Translations under genes and position numbers: made by a program
Source: Puccinellia tenuiflora
Lineage: Eukaryota > Streptophyta > Magnoliopsida > Poales > Poaceae
Length of the DNA stretch: 64,000 nucleotides
Direction of reading: 5' to 3'
Assembly (NCBI GenBank): GCA_012064385.1
Contig: QRDG01000626.1
Span: 186,001-250,000 of the forward strand
The notes under the pieces: generated by a model
Told to the model about the DNA's origin: nothing
The model's input: only the letters and a program-made list of their open reading frames with translations
Database searches by the model: none
In this document: positions 1-10,527 of the stretch, in pieces
Layout of the letters: every line of letters starts with the position of its first letter
Numbering within the stretch: position 1 is the first letter of the stretch

Positions 1-1261
1 TGCACGGCACCGGAGACGAAAACGGAGAACTCGGGTTCACGATGGGAACGGGATCGGGGAACGGAATCGGGGGTCACTTCACGACGGGAACGAGGCGCTT
101 CACGACGTGGAACGGAGAACGGGAACCCATCGGGAAACGGCTTCACGGAGGCATCGGGGAACCGGAACACGGGGACGGGCAGCACGAAGACGGAAACAGG
201 ACGGGAACGGGAAACACGTCGGGAACGGGAAAAGCCGCGGCAAAAGGGCACAAGGTCCTTGCGGGCAATCCACCGAACACTATGTGGGCGCCGGAGACGA
301 GGAGGCAGGAGGCACGGGGAAAGCAGGTGTGAGACGGGTCGGCCAGGAGTAGGTGGAGGGAGCTGGGAGGTGGCGCCTCGGCCGTGGCTGCAGGGAACGT
401 CGGGGGCGATGGGGAGCGGCGTGGCCTGGGACGCGGGCGTCGACCACGGGCTGGAGGAGCACGAGTCCAGCCATGGCGGAGCTCGGCAAGGCAAGGTAAG
501 GGCGCATCGGCAGGAGGAGATCGACGCGCGGCGCAGCTCGGCCGGAGGCGTGCTGGAGGGAGGCCGGGAGGAGGAAGACGCGAGCGAGGTCGTCCATAGC
601 GCGGCGGGGAGGCGCGGGAGACGGCCGGATGCGGGGGTGCTCGAGGTCGGCCGCGAGATGGAGAAGCAGGGGGCGGGCCGGGGCGTGGCCGGAGGAAGGC
701 GACGGTGGAGTGCAGGGAGGAAGGAGGAGGTCGACGACGGCACTGGTGGAGGGGTGGAGCTTGCGGGTGGAGGAGGAAAGGGGATGCGGGAGAGAGATGC
801 GGGTTGGAAAAAAAAAAGGAAGGGAAAAAGAAAAGAAGAAAAAGGGAAAAAAGGGGGAAAAGGAAAAAGGCAGAGGTGGAAGGGCACGATCGCGAAAACG
901 CAAAAAGAGAGGAGGGTGGCTGCAAAAACCCAGGGGGTGGGAAAACAAAACTGCCAGGGGGAAACTAGGGCAAACCCTAGGGTTTGGGTTTAGGTGGGCT
1001 TGGGCCAGGTTTTTGGGCTGCTCTCTCTCTAACTCAAAAACATTTATTTTCTTTTGCAAAATTTAATTTGGCAAATTAATTTTCGAAAACGGAGACGACT
1101 GTCTCGGTTAAAATATTTTCCGACAATTTTAGAAAAATAAAATAGGATTTAATAAAATAATTTTTGTTGTCAAAAATGCAATGCGCATGATGCTGATGTC
1201 ATGATGATGCAAAAAGAAAAACAAGCAAAATCTAATTTGGGGAAAACCCCGGGACATTACA
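1..1261 (-). mobile_element. LTR fragment (gypsy-type), minus orientation
   Basis: Read on the minus strand, the segment begins at 1261 with TGTAATGTCCC, a normal TG start for a grass gypsy LTR, and runs to the left window edge, so its other end is not seen. It abuts the Tat remnant at a sharp point: the second copy of that remnant (near 10926) reads straight through attaccacc, whereas here the LTR interrupts it. The inner half is A/T-rich and the outer half is a purine-rich GC block (about 300-980) with long chance reading frames on both strands. The LTR of the Tekay element at 24618-28613 has a similar GC block. The element it belongs to lies outside the window. No domain is recognisable. 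Confidence 0.6.
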
Positions 1262-1357
1262 ATTACCACCTTGGTGGCTGCTTACAAAAGATTCAGAAAA
1301 CACCCAAGGAACAGAAAGAAGAAGCGAATCAGAAAGGTTCAGTCGCAGAAAGCTTAC

Positions 1358-1731
1358 CTGTCAGCATCTTCACCATTGCTGCTCATGGAAGGAGTTGGCA
1401 TCCTCCAAAACCCTGCGGGAGGCGCGGAGTCCAGCGGAGTCGCTATCAGCGGGTTCACCGGCTCCTTCGGCACTGAAGAAGATCCGCTAGAGTCCTTCTC
1501 CTCCGCCGCCTCCTTCAAGGGAGACGTCGCCGCGGTGAAGTCGACGTTCTTCTGCTTACGCAGCTTCGCGGGTGGAGCCGTGTCCTCCTCTTCTTCCTCC
1601 TCCACTTCCTCGCTACGCGAGTAGGCAGGTGGAGGACTCTCTTCATCGCCGTCCTGCTCGGCAACGATTGCGGCTTCATCGTGAGCGCCATTCTCCATCA
1701 ACGGAGGAAGGCTCACGTAGTTCTTACGATC
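1358..1731 (-). CDS. Tat opposite-strand gene, copy 1, exon 2
   Basis: The acceptor CTCTTCAG|GATCG lies at 1732-1734 and the donor ACAG|GTAAGC at 1357. The encoded segment is acidic, with a run of Glu/Asp next to a basic patch (AKLRKQKN), so it looks like a disordered linker. The 80-bp intron to the next exon (acceptor at 1278-1280) is the same in the second copy. Exon 3 is cut after 16 bp by the minus-oriented LTR at 1261, so this copy cannot make the full product. Confidence 0.5.
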
Positions 1732-1817
1732 CTGAAGAGCAGAAAGCAACAGTCGGAAAATCAGAAAAAAGACAGTCGAATGACACACAAAGAAGAAATC
1801 AAGATTCAAACAATTAC

Positions 1818-2735
1818 CTCCGGGATCGGATTCGTCGAGCTGAACGGCACGACTGGGCAAGTCACGTTGCACGGGTCGGCGACCCGCAGACTGGTGATAT
1901 TCCTCACCTTGATCGCGACCTGCGCATCGTCAACCGCCGGGTCGACTGCCATTTCCCACATCGGGAGAGGGCGTTGTTGAAGCGGCTGTACCCTCAGCCT
2001 ATGGAACATGGCGATCAGCTGGATCCCGCCCGCTTCGCGTCCCATCGACTTCAACAACCCGCGAAGCAATGACATCAGCGGTTTGATCGACTCCTTATCC
2101 TCCGCCGACAGGGGATGCGACCAGGCATTGGTTTTCCTCAAGGGCCGATCAGCGGCGAAGTCGGGGAGCCCGGCTTGGTTCCACTTGACGTAGAACCACT
2201 TCTTTCTCCAGTTTTGCACGGAGTCGGACTTCTTCAAATGGAAGAAGACCGTGTCGCCACGAAGCTGGATGCCAAAACCGCCGACTGGGAATGCCTCTTT
2301 CGACTTACCCACCATCCGGCGCACCTGGAAGAGCGACTTCCAAAGTGCCCAGTGGGGTGCGATCCCCAGAAAGCATTCGCACAACACGATAAAGCTCGTG
2401 ATGCTTAAGACGCTGTTGGGAGTCAGATCGTGGATCTGAATCCCATAGGCGTACAGAAGCCCACGGACAAAATCATGAAGGGGGAACCCGAATCCCCGTG
2501 GAAGAAACTCCACGAAGCAGACGCGTTCCCCATTGCGGGGAGCAGGGATGGTATCATTACCGGGCGCCCGCGTCGTCGCCGTGCTCTCCGGCGGCAGCAG
2601 CCCCTGCTGGCGGAGGTTGTCGAGATCCGCCGCTCTGACTGAGGATTTGCCCCAGTCGCCTTCAACCTTCTTCATCCCGGCGTCGTCGCCGGCGGCGGAG
2701 GAGCTCTCAGTACCCTTAACTCTCTTGTGGCCCAT
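1818..2735 (-). CDS. Tat opposite-strand gene, copy 1, exon 1 (putative gypsy-type transposase_28 domain)
   Basis: The start codon used is the ATG at 2735 (Met-Gly-His-Lys); the frame is open further upstream, but that stretch is GC-rich and unlike the second copy. The exon encodes about 306 aa. A low-complexity N-terminus is followed by a hydrophobic block and a core with the motif FFHLKKSDSVQNWRKKWFYV, which resembles the plant family annotated as putative gypsy-type transposon (PF04195). That name is from memory and unproven here. The exon ends at GAG|GTAATT, where the copy-2 equivalent has a full GAG|GTAAGT donor. It runs against the direction of pol, so it needs its own promoter. Function unknown. 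Confidence 0.6.
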
Positions 2736-3631
2736 GTCGCCGGAGGGGAAAGGGGAGGATTTTTGGAAGCTTTTTCGCGAGGAACAGCGACGGCAAGAAC
2801 TGGCGGCAAGGGAGAAGAATGAGGCTTGGTGAACTGCCCCTGCGCCGCGGTGAAAATTATATACCGCGGGGCAGTTCATTTTGGCCGTCAATCGCGGAGC
2901 TGCAAGGCGCCGCAAGGATCCTGCCGTCCACGTGTCACGCGAAGGACACATTGGTCGTGCTCCACTACGCACGGGAACCGAAGCATCATCATCACGCCGC
3001 GGAGTTTTCGCGCCCAACGGTCCATATTCAGCGGTCGCCGCTATGACAGAGGGCCCACCATCGTCACGTCCCGTCGGGCGCAGAGCGTGTCGGGTCGTGT
3101 CATCAAAAGCGTCATCCCTGACGTCATCATGGAAGTGTGTCAAGTAAGCCAAGCAATTGGCTGAGCATTCGACAGTCATTCGACTGAACCAAGTACGTTC
3201 GAACAAAACGTTCGAGTGGAGTAAGACGAAGTAAGCTTTTAAAAAAAAAAAGCTGATGTTATGACTAGTAGGCCATCAAGGCTGAGTGAAGAGTAAGTCG
3301 AGCAAGGACAGTTTCGACTCGGACAAATTCGAGTCATCTGTTTACTCCCATCGGGAGCGGGCTTTTCGACTGAGGAAAATTTGAGTTTAATCTCAATTGC
3401 AAGCAATTCAGCTTAATCTCGGGGGCTACTCTCATCGGGAGCGCTGTTCGCGCACCCGATGATTGTGAACAAGGGCAGTCGAAACGCTGCGACTCCGAAA
3501 GATCAAGTCGGTGCACCCGAAGAATCAAGACAAGCTCACTCGGAGCAAGCTTTGACGATTCCATGTGGCGTGCCCTGAAAGGGGGAGTCCTCCACCCGAC
3601 TCTACGATTCGACTGAGCACTCGGGGGCTAC

Positions 3632-4027
3632 TGTCGTGGGGCTGCCTTTCGGGTCCCCCACGGTGGTGGTACCTGGGTCACGCCAATGAAGGCCCAGCGA
3701 AGCCCAAGAAGGACACCGTGTGGCACAAGTAGTCGACTTAGGTCGGTGATGCTTTCCTTATCTTGTACGTGCAATCCGCACCGTCCACCCGAGACCCGGC
3801 CTGTAGTATAAAGGCCGGGAGGGTGCGCCGTCTAGGGCATCGAATCATTGAACATCGCATTGTAGCCACCAATCAATAATTCCAGACAAGCAGGAGTAGG
3901 TCTTTACCTCAACTCGAGGGGCCGAACCTGGGTAAAATCGCCCCCTGTTAGCCGTCGTGTTCACCAGCCTGATCTCTTTCTTTCTCCTTCAATCAACCCG
4001 GGGTATTCGACCTTGGGATTTGCCGAG
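3632..4027 (+). repeat. Tat LTR, upstream copy
   Basis: It begins TGTCGTGGGG directly after a purine-rich stretch (actcgggggctac) that could be the polypurine tract. It carries a TATA box (tataaagg at 3807) and ends at gatttgccgag, where the match to the other LTR stops. The last few bases appear to have gone with the deletion that joins the LTR to pol. The identical sequence reaches back to 3127, but that part is more likely the internal 3' end. The start choice rests on the TG, the TATA distance and the purine tract. Confidence 0.55.
3807..3814 (+). promoter_or_regulatory. TATA box of upstream Tat LTR
   Basis: tataaagg about 175 bp into the LTR, repeated at the equivalent place in the downstream LTR (12574). 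Confidence 0.5.
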
Positions 4028-4250
4028 CCCTGACCTCGACAGCGAGTTCAACAGGATCTCTGAGTTCTTTGGGATGGACGATCACCTGGAGATGCTGGCA
4101 GTCGACAACGACAAGACCCTCTTCCCCCCAAAGAAGAAATCATCCAAGGACTCGGCGTTCAACACCAGCGACGATACCAGGGCCCACCAGGTACACCCGA
4201 CAGACGCTGACAAGGTGGTTCGGGTGTCATCAAGTTTGACCAGCGCATAG
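4028..4250 (+). pseudogene. Remnant upstream of pol RT, fused to the LTR by deletion of gag and protease
   Basis: The frame runs without a break from LTR sequence into a pre-RT segment (acidic residues followed by LFPPKKKSSKDSAF) of the type found between protease and RT in Tat elements. No gag, no CCHC zinc knuckle, no protease DSGA motif and no primer binding site are present, so everything from the LTR end to late protease has been lost. The segment ends at a TAG at 4248-4250. The next codons continue in the same frame into the RT N-terminal region, so the TAG is a single nonsense change. Confidence 0.6.
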
Positions 4251-4313
4251 GAAAGCGCGCTCGTCGAGCTCCTGCGCGAAAACTGGAAGATATTCGCCTG
4301 GCAACCTTCTGAT

Positions 4314-7300
4314 ATGCCAGGCATACCAAGAGAACTCGCCGAGCACCGATTACACGTTCGCAAGGACGCCAGACCTGTCAAGCAAACCATGAGGCGCTTT
4401 TCGGGTCCAAAGAGAGACGCGATCAGTTTGGAGATCGACCGGCTGCTCCATGCCGGTTTTATTAAAGAAATCAAGAAGTCAGAGTGGGTAGCAAACCCAG
4501 TACTGGTGGAAAAGAAGAAGACGAAGAAACTCCGCATGTGCGTCGACTTCACCGCCATCAACAAATGTTGCCCCAAGGATCACTTTCCGCTCCCGCGGAT
4601 TGATCAGATCGTCGACTCGACTGCGGGCTGCGCACGCCTGTCCTTCCTGGATGCCTACTCAGGATACCAGCAGATCAAGATGGCAGTCGAAGACCAAGAG
4701 AAGACGCCGTTTATCACACCACACGGTGTGTTCTGCTACACCATGATGCCCTTCGGGTTGAAAAACGCTGGAGCCACGTACCAGCGTACAATGCAAGCCT
4801 GCCTGAAGAAGCTTATCGGGAAGGTGGTCCAAGTCTACGTCGACGATATCGTTATCACCACCCGCAAAGAGGACACCCTCATCGATGACCTCCGCAAGGT
4901 CTTCGAGGCACTCGACAAGTACCAGATCAAGCTGAACCCAGACAAGTGCGTTTTCGGCGTCCCAGCCGGAGAGCTACTGGGGTACCTTGTCTCTGCAAGA
5001 GGAATCGAAGCAAATCCAGAAAAAGTGCAAAATATACTCGACATGCCTGCACCAACAAAACTTCATGACGTACAAAGTCTAGCCGGCAGAGTCGCAGCAC
5101 TCAGTCGATTCATAAGTAAGCTGGGAGAAAAGGCCCTGCCCTTCTACCAGCTGATGAAAAAGGCGGACAAATTCGAGTGGACGGAGGAAGCACAGGATGC
5201 CTTTGACAGGCTGAAGAAGACCCTGACAACCCCTCCAGTACTGGTAGCACCCCAGGAGAATGAACCACTGTACCTTTACGTGGCAGCCACGAACAGAGTG
5301 GTCAGTACCGTTCTCGTAGTCGAACGGGAGGAAGAAGGAAGGGCTCATCCCGTCCAACGGCCCGTGTATTACCTCAGCGAGGTATTAACAGAGTCAAAGC
5401 AGAGGTACCCGCACTACCAGAAGCTGGCATACGCCGTCTTCATGACGTCAAGGAAGGTGGTACACTACTTCTCCGAGCACCCGATAACGGTGGTAAGCTC
5501 CTCCGCCCTATCAGACATCCTCACTAATCCATCCGCGACAGGGCGAGTCGCCAAGTGGGTTGTTGAGTTAGGGCCGTGGGGGCTGAAGTACGCGCACCCG
5601 AAGGTAATCAAGGCTCAGGTCCTCCCGGAGTTCACCACAGAGTGGATAGAAGCGCAGCTACCAGACGAGCCTGATTTATCGACTGCATGGACCATGTACT
5701 TCGATGGATCCAAGAAATTCAATTCAGCCGGAGCGGGAGTCGTGCTCATATCACCCAAAGGCGATAAGCTTAAGTACGTGCTGCAGATGAAATTTCCAAC
5801 ACCCTCCAACAACGAGGCGGAGTACGAGGCACTGATCCACGGCATGCGGATGGCCAAGAACTGCGGCGCCACTCGCCTCATGATCTATGGCGACTCCTAC
5901 ATGGTGGTGCAGCAAACAATGAAGCAATGCGACGCCATCGCTGACAACATGATAGCATACAGGGAGCTGTACAACCAGCTGGAAGGCCAATTCGACGGCT
6001 GCGAACTGCGACATATTGGCCGCGAAAGCAATGAAGAAGCCGACATCCTCGCCAACCTCGGCTCAGATCGAGCTCCGGTTCCACCCGGAGTCTTCCTCGA
6101 GTGCATCACGCAGCGCTCTATCAGGGTCCGGCCCCCGCCAGAACCCCCTGCATCGACAACAACTACCGCCAACCCGCAAAGCACGGAGAAGGAGCCCATG
6201 GAGATCATGCTGGTCGAACCCACATGGACAAGCCCATATCTGGCCTACATGCTGCATCAGCGGCTGCCAGAGAACCCAGTCGAAGCAAGGCGCATTGTCC
6301 GCCGCTCGAAGGGCTTCACCATTATCAAGGGCGAGCTTTACAAGCGAAGCATCTCAGGCGTACTCCAAAGGTGCATTGATCCATCTGACGGCCAAGCTAT
6401 TCTACTCGACATCCACGCCGGAATCTGCGGGCATCATGCAAGCAGTCGAGCACTGGTTGCAAAGGCCTTGCGAGCAGGGTTCTACTGGCCCACTGCAATG
6501 CAAGACGCAGTCGAGCTCGTAAAAAGGTGCGTCGGCTGCCAAGAGTTCGCCAACAAACCTCACGCACCTGCATCAGCATTGAAAACCATCCCACTTGCAT
6601 GGCCGTTCGCGCAGTGGGGACTCGACATGGTAGGTCCCTTCAAGAAGTCTTCCCAGGGTGGGCACACGCACCTCCTGGTGGCAGTCGATAAATTCACGAA
6701 GTGGATCGAGGCGGTGCCAATCACAAGTTCAACCGCAACTTCAGCAGTCAACTTCATCAGGTCCATCATCTTCAGATTTGGCGTGCCCCACGGTATCATC
6801 ACCGACAACGGCACGAACTTTACAGCCGAGGAGTTCAGAAATTTCTGCGAGGAACAAGGCATCAAGCTCAACTACGCATCCGTCTCACACCCGCAGTCTA
6901 ACGGACAAGTCGAAAGGGCCAACGGCATAGTCAGCAAAGGGATAAAGAAGCGTCTGCGAGTGCCGTTGAAACGAGCTGCAGGAGCCTGGGTAGAGGAACT
7001 TCCAAGCGTGCTATGGAGCCTACGCACCACGCCGAACAGATCCACCCAATACACACCGTTCTTTATGGTGTACGGCGCAGAAGCAGTCTTACCCTGTGAC
7101 ATTAAGTTTGACGCTCCACGGGTCGTGGCCTACGACGAGTCCGACGCAGAAGAGGCACTAGAAGATGACATGGACACTCTAGACGAAGCACGCGACATCG
7201 CCCTCAGCCGCACAGCAGTGTACCAGCAGGACCTGCGCAACTACCACGGGCGACGACTGCGACCCAGAGCTTTTGTCCCAGGTGACCTGGTCCTTCGACT

Positions 7301-7460
7301 CAAGCAGAAGAAAGTGCACAAGCTCGCCTCCCCATGGGAAGGCCCGTACATTGTGACAGAAGCAATCGGCAATGGAGCATATCGCCTGAAGGACCAAGCC
7401 ACAGGAACAGTTTGCAGTAACCCGTGGAACGTGGCACAGCTACGCCGCTTCTACGCCTGA
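4314..7460 (+). CDS. pol: Tat pol: reverse transcriptase, RNase H, second RNase H, integrase
   Basis: An open frame of 1048 codons. RT occupies about residues 20-260, with catalytic YVDD near residue 175 (about 4836). Next comes a first RNase H-like domain (about 295-400) whose first catalytic aspartate position reads YVAAT, so it looks dead. A second RNase H (about 455-600) has FDGS, NEAEYEAL, YGDS and NEEAD, i.e. a full D-E-D-D set; this duplication marks the Tat lineage. Integrase follows, with an HH-CC zinc finger (about 700-745), the catalytic core D-D-E (LDMVGPF, TDNGTNF, SNGQVERANG) and a GPY-like end. It is unusually intact for an element without gag. The true frame begins upstream of this Met, behind the TAG at 4248. 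It is unlikely to mobilise itself. Confidence 0.85.
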   Translation: MPGIPRELAEHRLHVRKDARPVKQTMRRFSGPKRDAISLEIDRLLHAGFIKEIKKSEWVANPVLVEKKKTKKLRMCVDFTAINKCCPKDHFPLPRIDQIVDSTAGCARLSFLDAYSGYQQIKMAVEDQEKTPFITPHGVFCYTMMPFGLKNAGATYQRTMQACLKKLIGKVVQVYVDDIVITTRKEDTLIDDLRKVFEALDKYQIKLNPDKCVFGVPAGELLGYLVSARGIEANPEKVQNILDMPAPTKLHDVQSLAGRVAALSRFISKLGEKALPFYQLMKKADKFEWTEEAQDAFDRLKKTLTTPPVLVAPQENEPLYLYVAATNRVVSTVLVVEREEEGRAHPVQRPVYYLSEVLTESKQRYPHYQKLAYAVFMTSRKVVHYFSEHPITVVSSSALSDILTNPSATGRVAKWVVELGPWGLKYAHPKVIKAQVLPEFTTEWIEAQLPDEPDLSTAWTMYFDGSKKFNSAGAGVVLISPKGDKLKYVLQMKFPTPSNNEAEYEALIHGMRMAKNCGATRLMIYGDSYMVVQQTMKQCDAIADNMIAYRELYNQLEGQFDGCELRHIGRESNEEADILANLGSDRAPVPPGVFLECITQRSIRVRPPPEPPASTTTTANPQSTEKEPMEIMLVEPTWTSPYLAYMLHQRLPENPVEARRIVRRSKGFTIIKGELYKRSISGVLQRCIDPSDGQAILLDIHAGICGHHASSRALVAKALRAGFYWPTAMQDAVELVKRCVGCQEFANKPHAPASALKTIPLAWPFAQWGLDMVGPFKKSSQGGHTHLLVAVDKFTKWIEAVPITSSTATSAVNFIRSIIFRFGVPHGIITDNGTNFTAEEFRNFCEEQGIKLNYASVSHPQSNGQVERANGIVSKGIKKRLRVPLKRAAGAWVEELPSVLWSLRTTPNRSTQYTPFFMVYGAEAVLPCDIKFDAPRVVAYDESDAEEALEDDMDTLDEARDIALSRTAVYQQDLRNYHGRRLRPRAFVPGDLVLRLKQKKVHKLASPWEGPYIVTEAIGNGAYRLKDQATGTVCSNPWNVAQLRRFYA

Positions 7461-7620
7461 TGTACCCTACACTGTAAACTCAAAGTAGCAGCAGGTTTCT
7501 TACGCACTCTTTCCCTCGCCAGGGTACCTAAGGGGACTGGAAGGGTTTTAATGAGGCGGCCTGTTTGCGAGAATAAATAAAGATGATTAAAGAAATTTTG
7601 TGTCACCCTCTCCTTTGCAA

Positions 7621-8640
7621 CCTAGGCCGCCACCCGAATCGCTCGTGGGCTGCGCCTAATAGGCATCACCCAAAAATTCTCGGCCGCCACTCGACGCACT
7701 CGGGGGCTTGCGCTGTACAGGTCTAAAGTTAGCCTAGGCCGCCACTCGAATCACTCGGGGGCTGCGCCTAACAGGCATCACCCAAAAATCCTCGGCCGCC
7801 ACTCGACGCACTCGGGGGCTTGCGCTGTACAGGTCTAAAGTTAGCCTAGGCCGCCACTCGAATCACTCGGGGGCTGCGCCTAACAGGCATCACCCGAAAA
7901 TCCTCGGCCGCCACTCGACGCACTCGGGGGCTTGCGCTGTACAGGTCTAAAGTTAGCCTAGGCCGCCACTCGAATCACTCGGGGGCTGCGCCTAACAGGC
8001 ATCACCCGAAAATACTCGGCCGCCACTCGACGCACTCGGGGGCTTGCGCTGTACAGGTCTAAAGTTAGCCTAGGCCGCCACTCGAATCACTCGGGGGCTG
8101 CGCCTAACAGGCATCACCCAAAAACCTAGGCTGCCACCCGACGCACTCGGGGGCTTGCGCTGTACAGGTCTAAAGTTAGCCTAGGCCGCCACTCGAATCA
8201 CTCGGGGGCTGCGCCTAACAGGCATCACCCAAAAATCCTCGGCCGCCACTCGACGCACTCGGGGGCTTGCGCTGTACAGGTCTAAAAGTTAGCCTAGGCC
8301 GCCGCTCGAATCACTCGGTGGCTGCGCCTAACAGGCATCACCCAAAAATCCTCGGCCGCCACTCGACGCACTCGGGGGCTTGCGCTGTACAGGTCTAAAG
8401 CTAGCCTAGGCCGCCACTCGAATCACTCGGGGGCTGCGCCTAACAGGCATCACCCAAAAACCTAGGCTGCCACCCGACGCACTCGGGGGCTGCGCCGCAC
8501 AGGTCTAACTCGAAAGCCTAAGCCATCACCCGATGCACTCGGGGGCTGCGCTGTCAAGGCCTAAGACATAACGTTCAGTTCGCACTCTTGCTCACCAAGG
8601 ACGCCACCCGACACACTCGGGGGCTGCTCCACACGGGTTA
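7621..8640 (+). repeat. 112-bp dimeric tandem array downstream of Tat pol
   Basis: About nine units start with cctaggccgcc at 7621, 7733, 7845, 7957 and onward, spaced 112 bp. Each unit is two half-units around ggccgccactcg...cactcgggggct, one ending in tgcgcc and the other in ttgcgctg. Neighbouring copies differ by few bases, and the last ones (8450-8640) are more diverged. The core actcgggggct also occurs just before each LTR (about 3620 and 12390) and as a variant near 3419 and 12186. There are no unique spacers, so it is not CRISPR-like. Confidence 0.9.
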
Positions 8641-8759
8641 TGAGTTCACGACACAACGTTTTCATATATTTAGGGATTAACCCCGTATCAGCATATTTAC
8701 ATGCATACATATATTTATGTTACAAGCTAACATTCTACACTAAAGGCTTTTTCACATCC

Positions 8760-9262
8760 TCAGTCGGCAGCTTCCTCCTTCGGCTCGTCCAAGGGACCGA
8801 CGAGTTCTTCAGTATGGTGCATGACCTGCTCCATCGCACGACGCGCTGCAGCGTAAGACTCCGCATAGTCTGAATCCCTTGGCAGGCCGCCAAGGATGCC
8901 AAGCAGAGGAACATGGCTTCGATGCATTCGCACGTACGCGAATGCTACATTTGCCCCGGCGACAAGCTGACCGAAGACAATCTCCTTCAACGCCGTAGCA
9001 CGGCGGAATTTCCCCAACAGAGCGGGCAACCCAGTCGGCTGCTCGTCGAGCGGGAAGAATACCCTGTTGATCTGCGCAAGAGTCTTCCGACAACCCTCCA
9101 GGACAATGGCAGCCCGCCAAGTGCGATCCAGCATCCGAGCAAGTATGCGGCCCTCCTGCTTATGAACCCAGAATTGCCGGGCTTCGACTGAAGTGCCGGT
9201 GGTTTCCCTCTCCACGCGCTCGTTCACTCGAGCATCTTCGGCCCGCCAGTCGAAGTTCACAA
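8760..9262 (-). CDS. Tat opposite-strand gene, terminal exon of downstream unit
   Basis: The acceptor GATGCAG is at 9263-9265, and the exon runs to a stop at 8760. It encodes about 167 aa, mostly helical, rich in Arg, Ala and Leu, with no recognised catalytic motif. It joins in frame to the exon at 9332-9626 through a 69-bp intron. Proteins of this sort are seen between pol and the 3' LTR of Tat elements and have no established function. Confidence 0.5.
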
Positions 9263-9331
9263 CTGCATCAACGAGGAAAATTCAGCATAGCACAAGCATA
9301 AACGTATAACAGGAGGCGGGCAGAATCCAAC

Positions 9332-9626
9332 CTTGCAACTGACGACAGATGAGATCAGTCTGCTCAAGAATGAATCGCTCGCGCGGATTGAACTCCCCAC
9401 TCGAGCGCAATTTCAGACGCTCAAGATCAATGTTCGCTATCCGCAACTTCGACTCAAGTTCTCCAATCTTGCTCTTCATGAAGCCGAACACTCGCTGGTC
9501 GTTCACGCTACGCGCGACAACTGGAGAAGTCGTACAACGCGAAGACGCAGGTGCAGCCGAAGAAGTGCCCTCATCCCAGTACGCACGGATATCTTCCGCG
9601 ACTTCAGGAGGAGCACTTCCGACAGG
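9332..9626 (-). CDS. Tat opposite-strand gene, coiled-coil exon of downstream unit
   Basis: The acceptor TTGACAG is at 9627-9629 and the donor CAAG|GTTGG at 9331. The middle of the product has heptad-like spacing (KSKIGELESKLRIANIDLE), suggesting a short coiled coil. No start codon was assigned. The exon may be reached by splicing from further exons at 9767-10941, or have its own start. Confidence 0.45.
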
Positions 9627-9766
9627 CTGTCAATTTAAAGAACATTAGAGAGCACTATTTTCAACAGCAAGACTAGACAAAAGCACAGTCGCATGACAGA
9701 ATCAGCATATCCATTGATTTCATCGAATTTCATTACAAAAGACAAAAGAAGACCCCTACTACAACA

Positions 9767-10263
9767 CTACATGGCAGAACCCGACGGTGTGCGGCCTTTT
9801 TTGGCGGCTGACTCCGCAAGCTTCCTCTCAAAGGTGTCAATCAGCCTTTTAGCTAACTGAGTCGCCTTGTCCTTGACACTAGCCAGGGATTTGGACTTTC
9901 CATCGGGCCTTCGAGGGAAGTCGCGCACAGCCGCCTCAAAGTCACCCGAGATCCCATGACCGAGTAACAGACGGAAGGTGAGCTCGGAGCCGCGTACCGT
10001 CTGGGTGCGGGTGTAGTTAGCCATAACATTCGCCTCAGCAAATGGAGCCGCCAGCAAGTCAGCCTCCTTAGGCGCAGCCTGACCAGGGAAAACACCTTGA
10101 TAGATGTTGGCCAGGGCGCTCGAGGACTTCTTCACAGCGTCCGCGGCGCACGCGCAAACCCGGTTGCAGAGGTCGACTGCCGCCGACAAGGTGGTATTCG
10201 CGCTGGACGTCCCTTCAGGGGGAGCACCACCACCAACACCTACAACGCGAGTAGTAAGGTTAC
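9767..10263 (-). CDS. Tat opposite-strand gene, copy 2, exon 6
   Basis: The acceptor CCTGCAG ends at 10264 and the stop TAG is at 9767-9769. It encodes about 165 aa, with a cysteine-containing N-terminal part and a Lys/Arg-rich C-terminal helix (KDKATQLAKRLIDTFERKL). It is the last exon of the longer opposite-strand gene, following exon 5 after a 71-bp intron. No known domain was recognised. Confidence 0.45.
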
Positions 10264-10334
10264 CTGCAGGCAATAAAGGCAAAAGTAGGTTTTTTCCAAG
10301 CCGAGAAGTAGGCTTCTATCAGCCGAGAACTTAC

Positions 10335-10451
10335 CACCAAGGACTGTGGCAATGCTAATCAGGCGTTCGACCTGAACCTTTTCTGCCTCAGTTTGGGTTT
10401 CAAGCGACTTCTCCAGTTGCTGGACCCGCTTCGCCAAGCCTTGGTTGTCTT
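10335..10451 (-). CDS. Tat opposite-strand gene, copy 2, exon 5 (coiled coil)
   Basis: The acceptor TTCTGCAG sits at 10452-10457 and the donor GGTG|GTAAGT at 10334. It encodes a short amphipathic segment (AKRVQQLEKSLETQTEAEKV) with clear heptads, consistent with an oligomerising coiled coil that continues from exon 4. Confidence 0.45.
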
Positions 10452-10527
10452 CTGCAGAACACCGAGCAAAAGTTCAGAATTGCAGACAGTCGAAGAAAGT
10501 TCAAAAGACTCGACAAGGGATACTTAC

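Noticed and set aside
143..1059. Long frames of 240-260 codons on both strands in the GC-rich start of the window
   Set aside because: They overlap one another on opposite strands, are purine/pyrimidine skewed, lack domains, and lie in an LTR.
3127..3631. Treating the whole direct repeat 3127-4027 as the LTR
   Set aside because: The TG start after a purine tract at 3632 and the TATA distance fit better; the earlier part is more likely internal sequence carried by the tandem duplication.
7621..8640. Regular direct repeats resembling a CRISPR array
   Set aside because: Units are contiguous with no unique spacers, in a plant retrotransposon; this is a plain tandem array.
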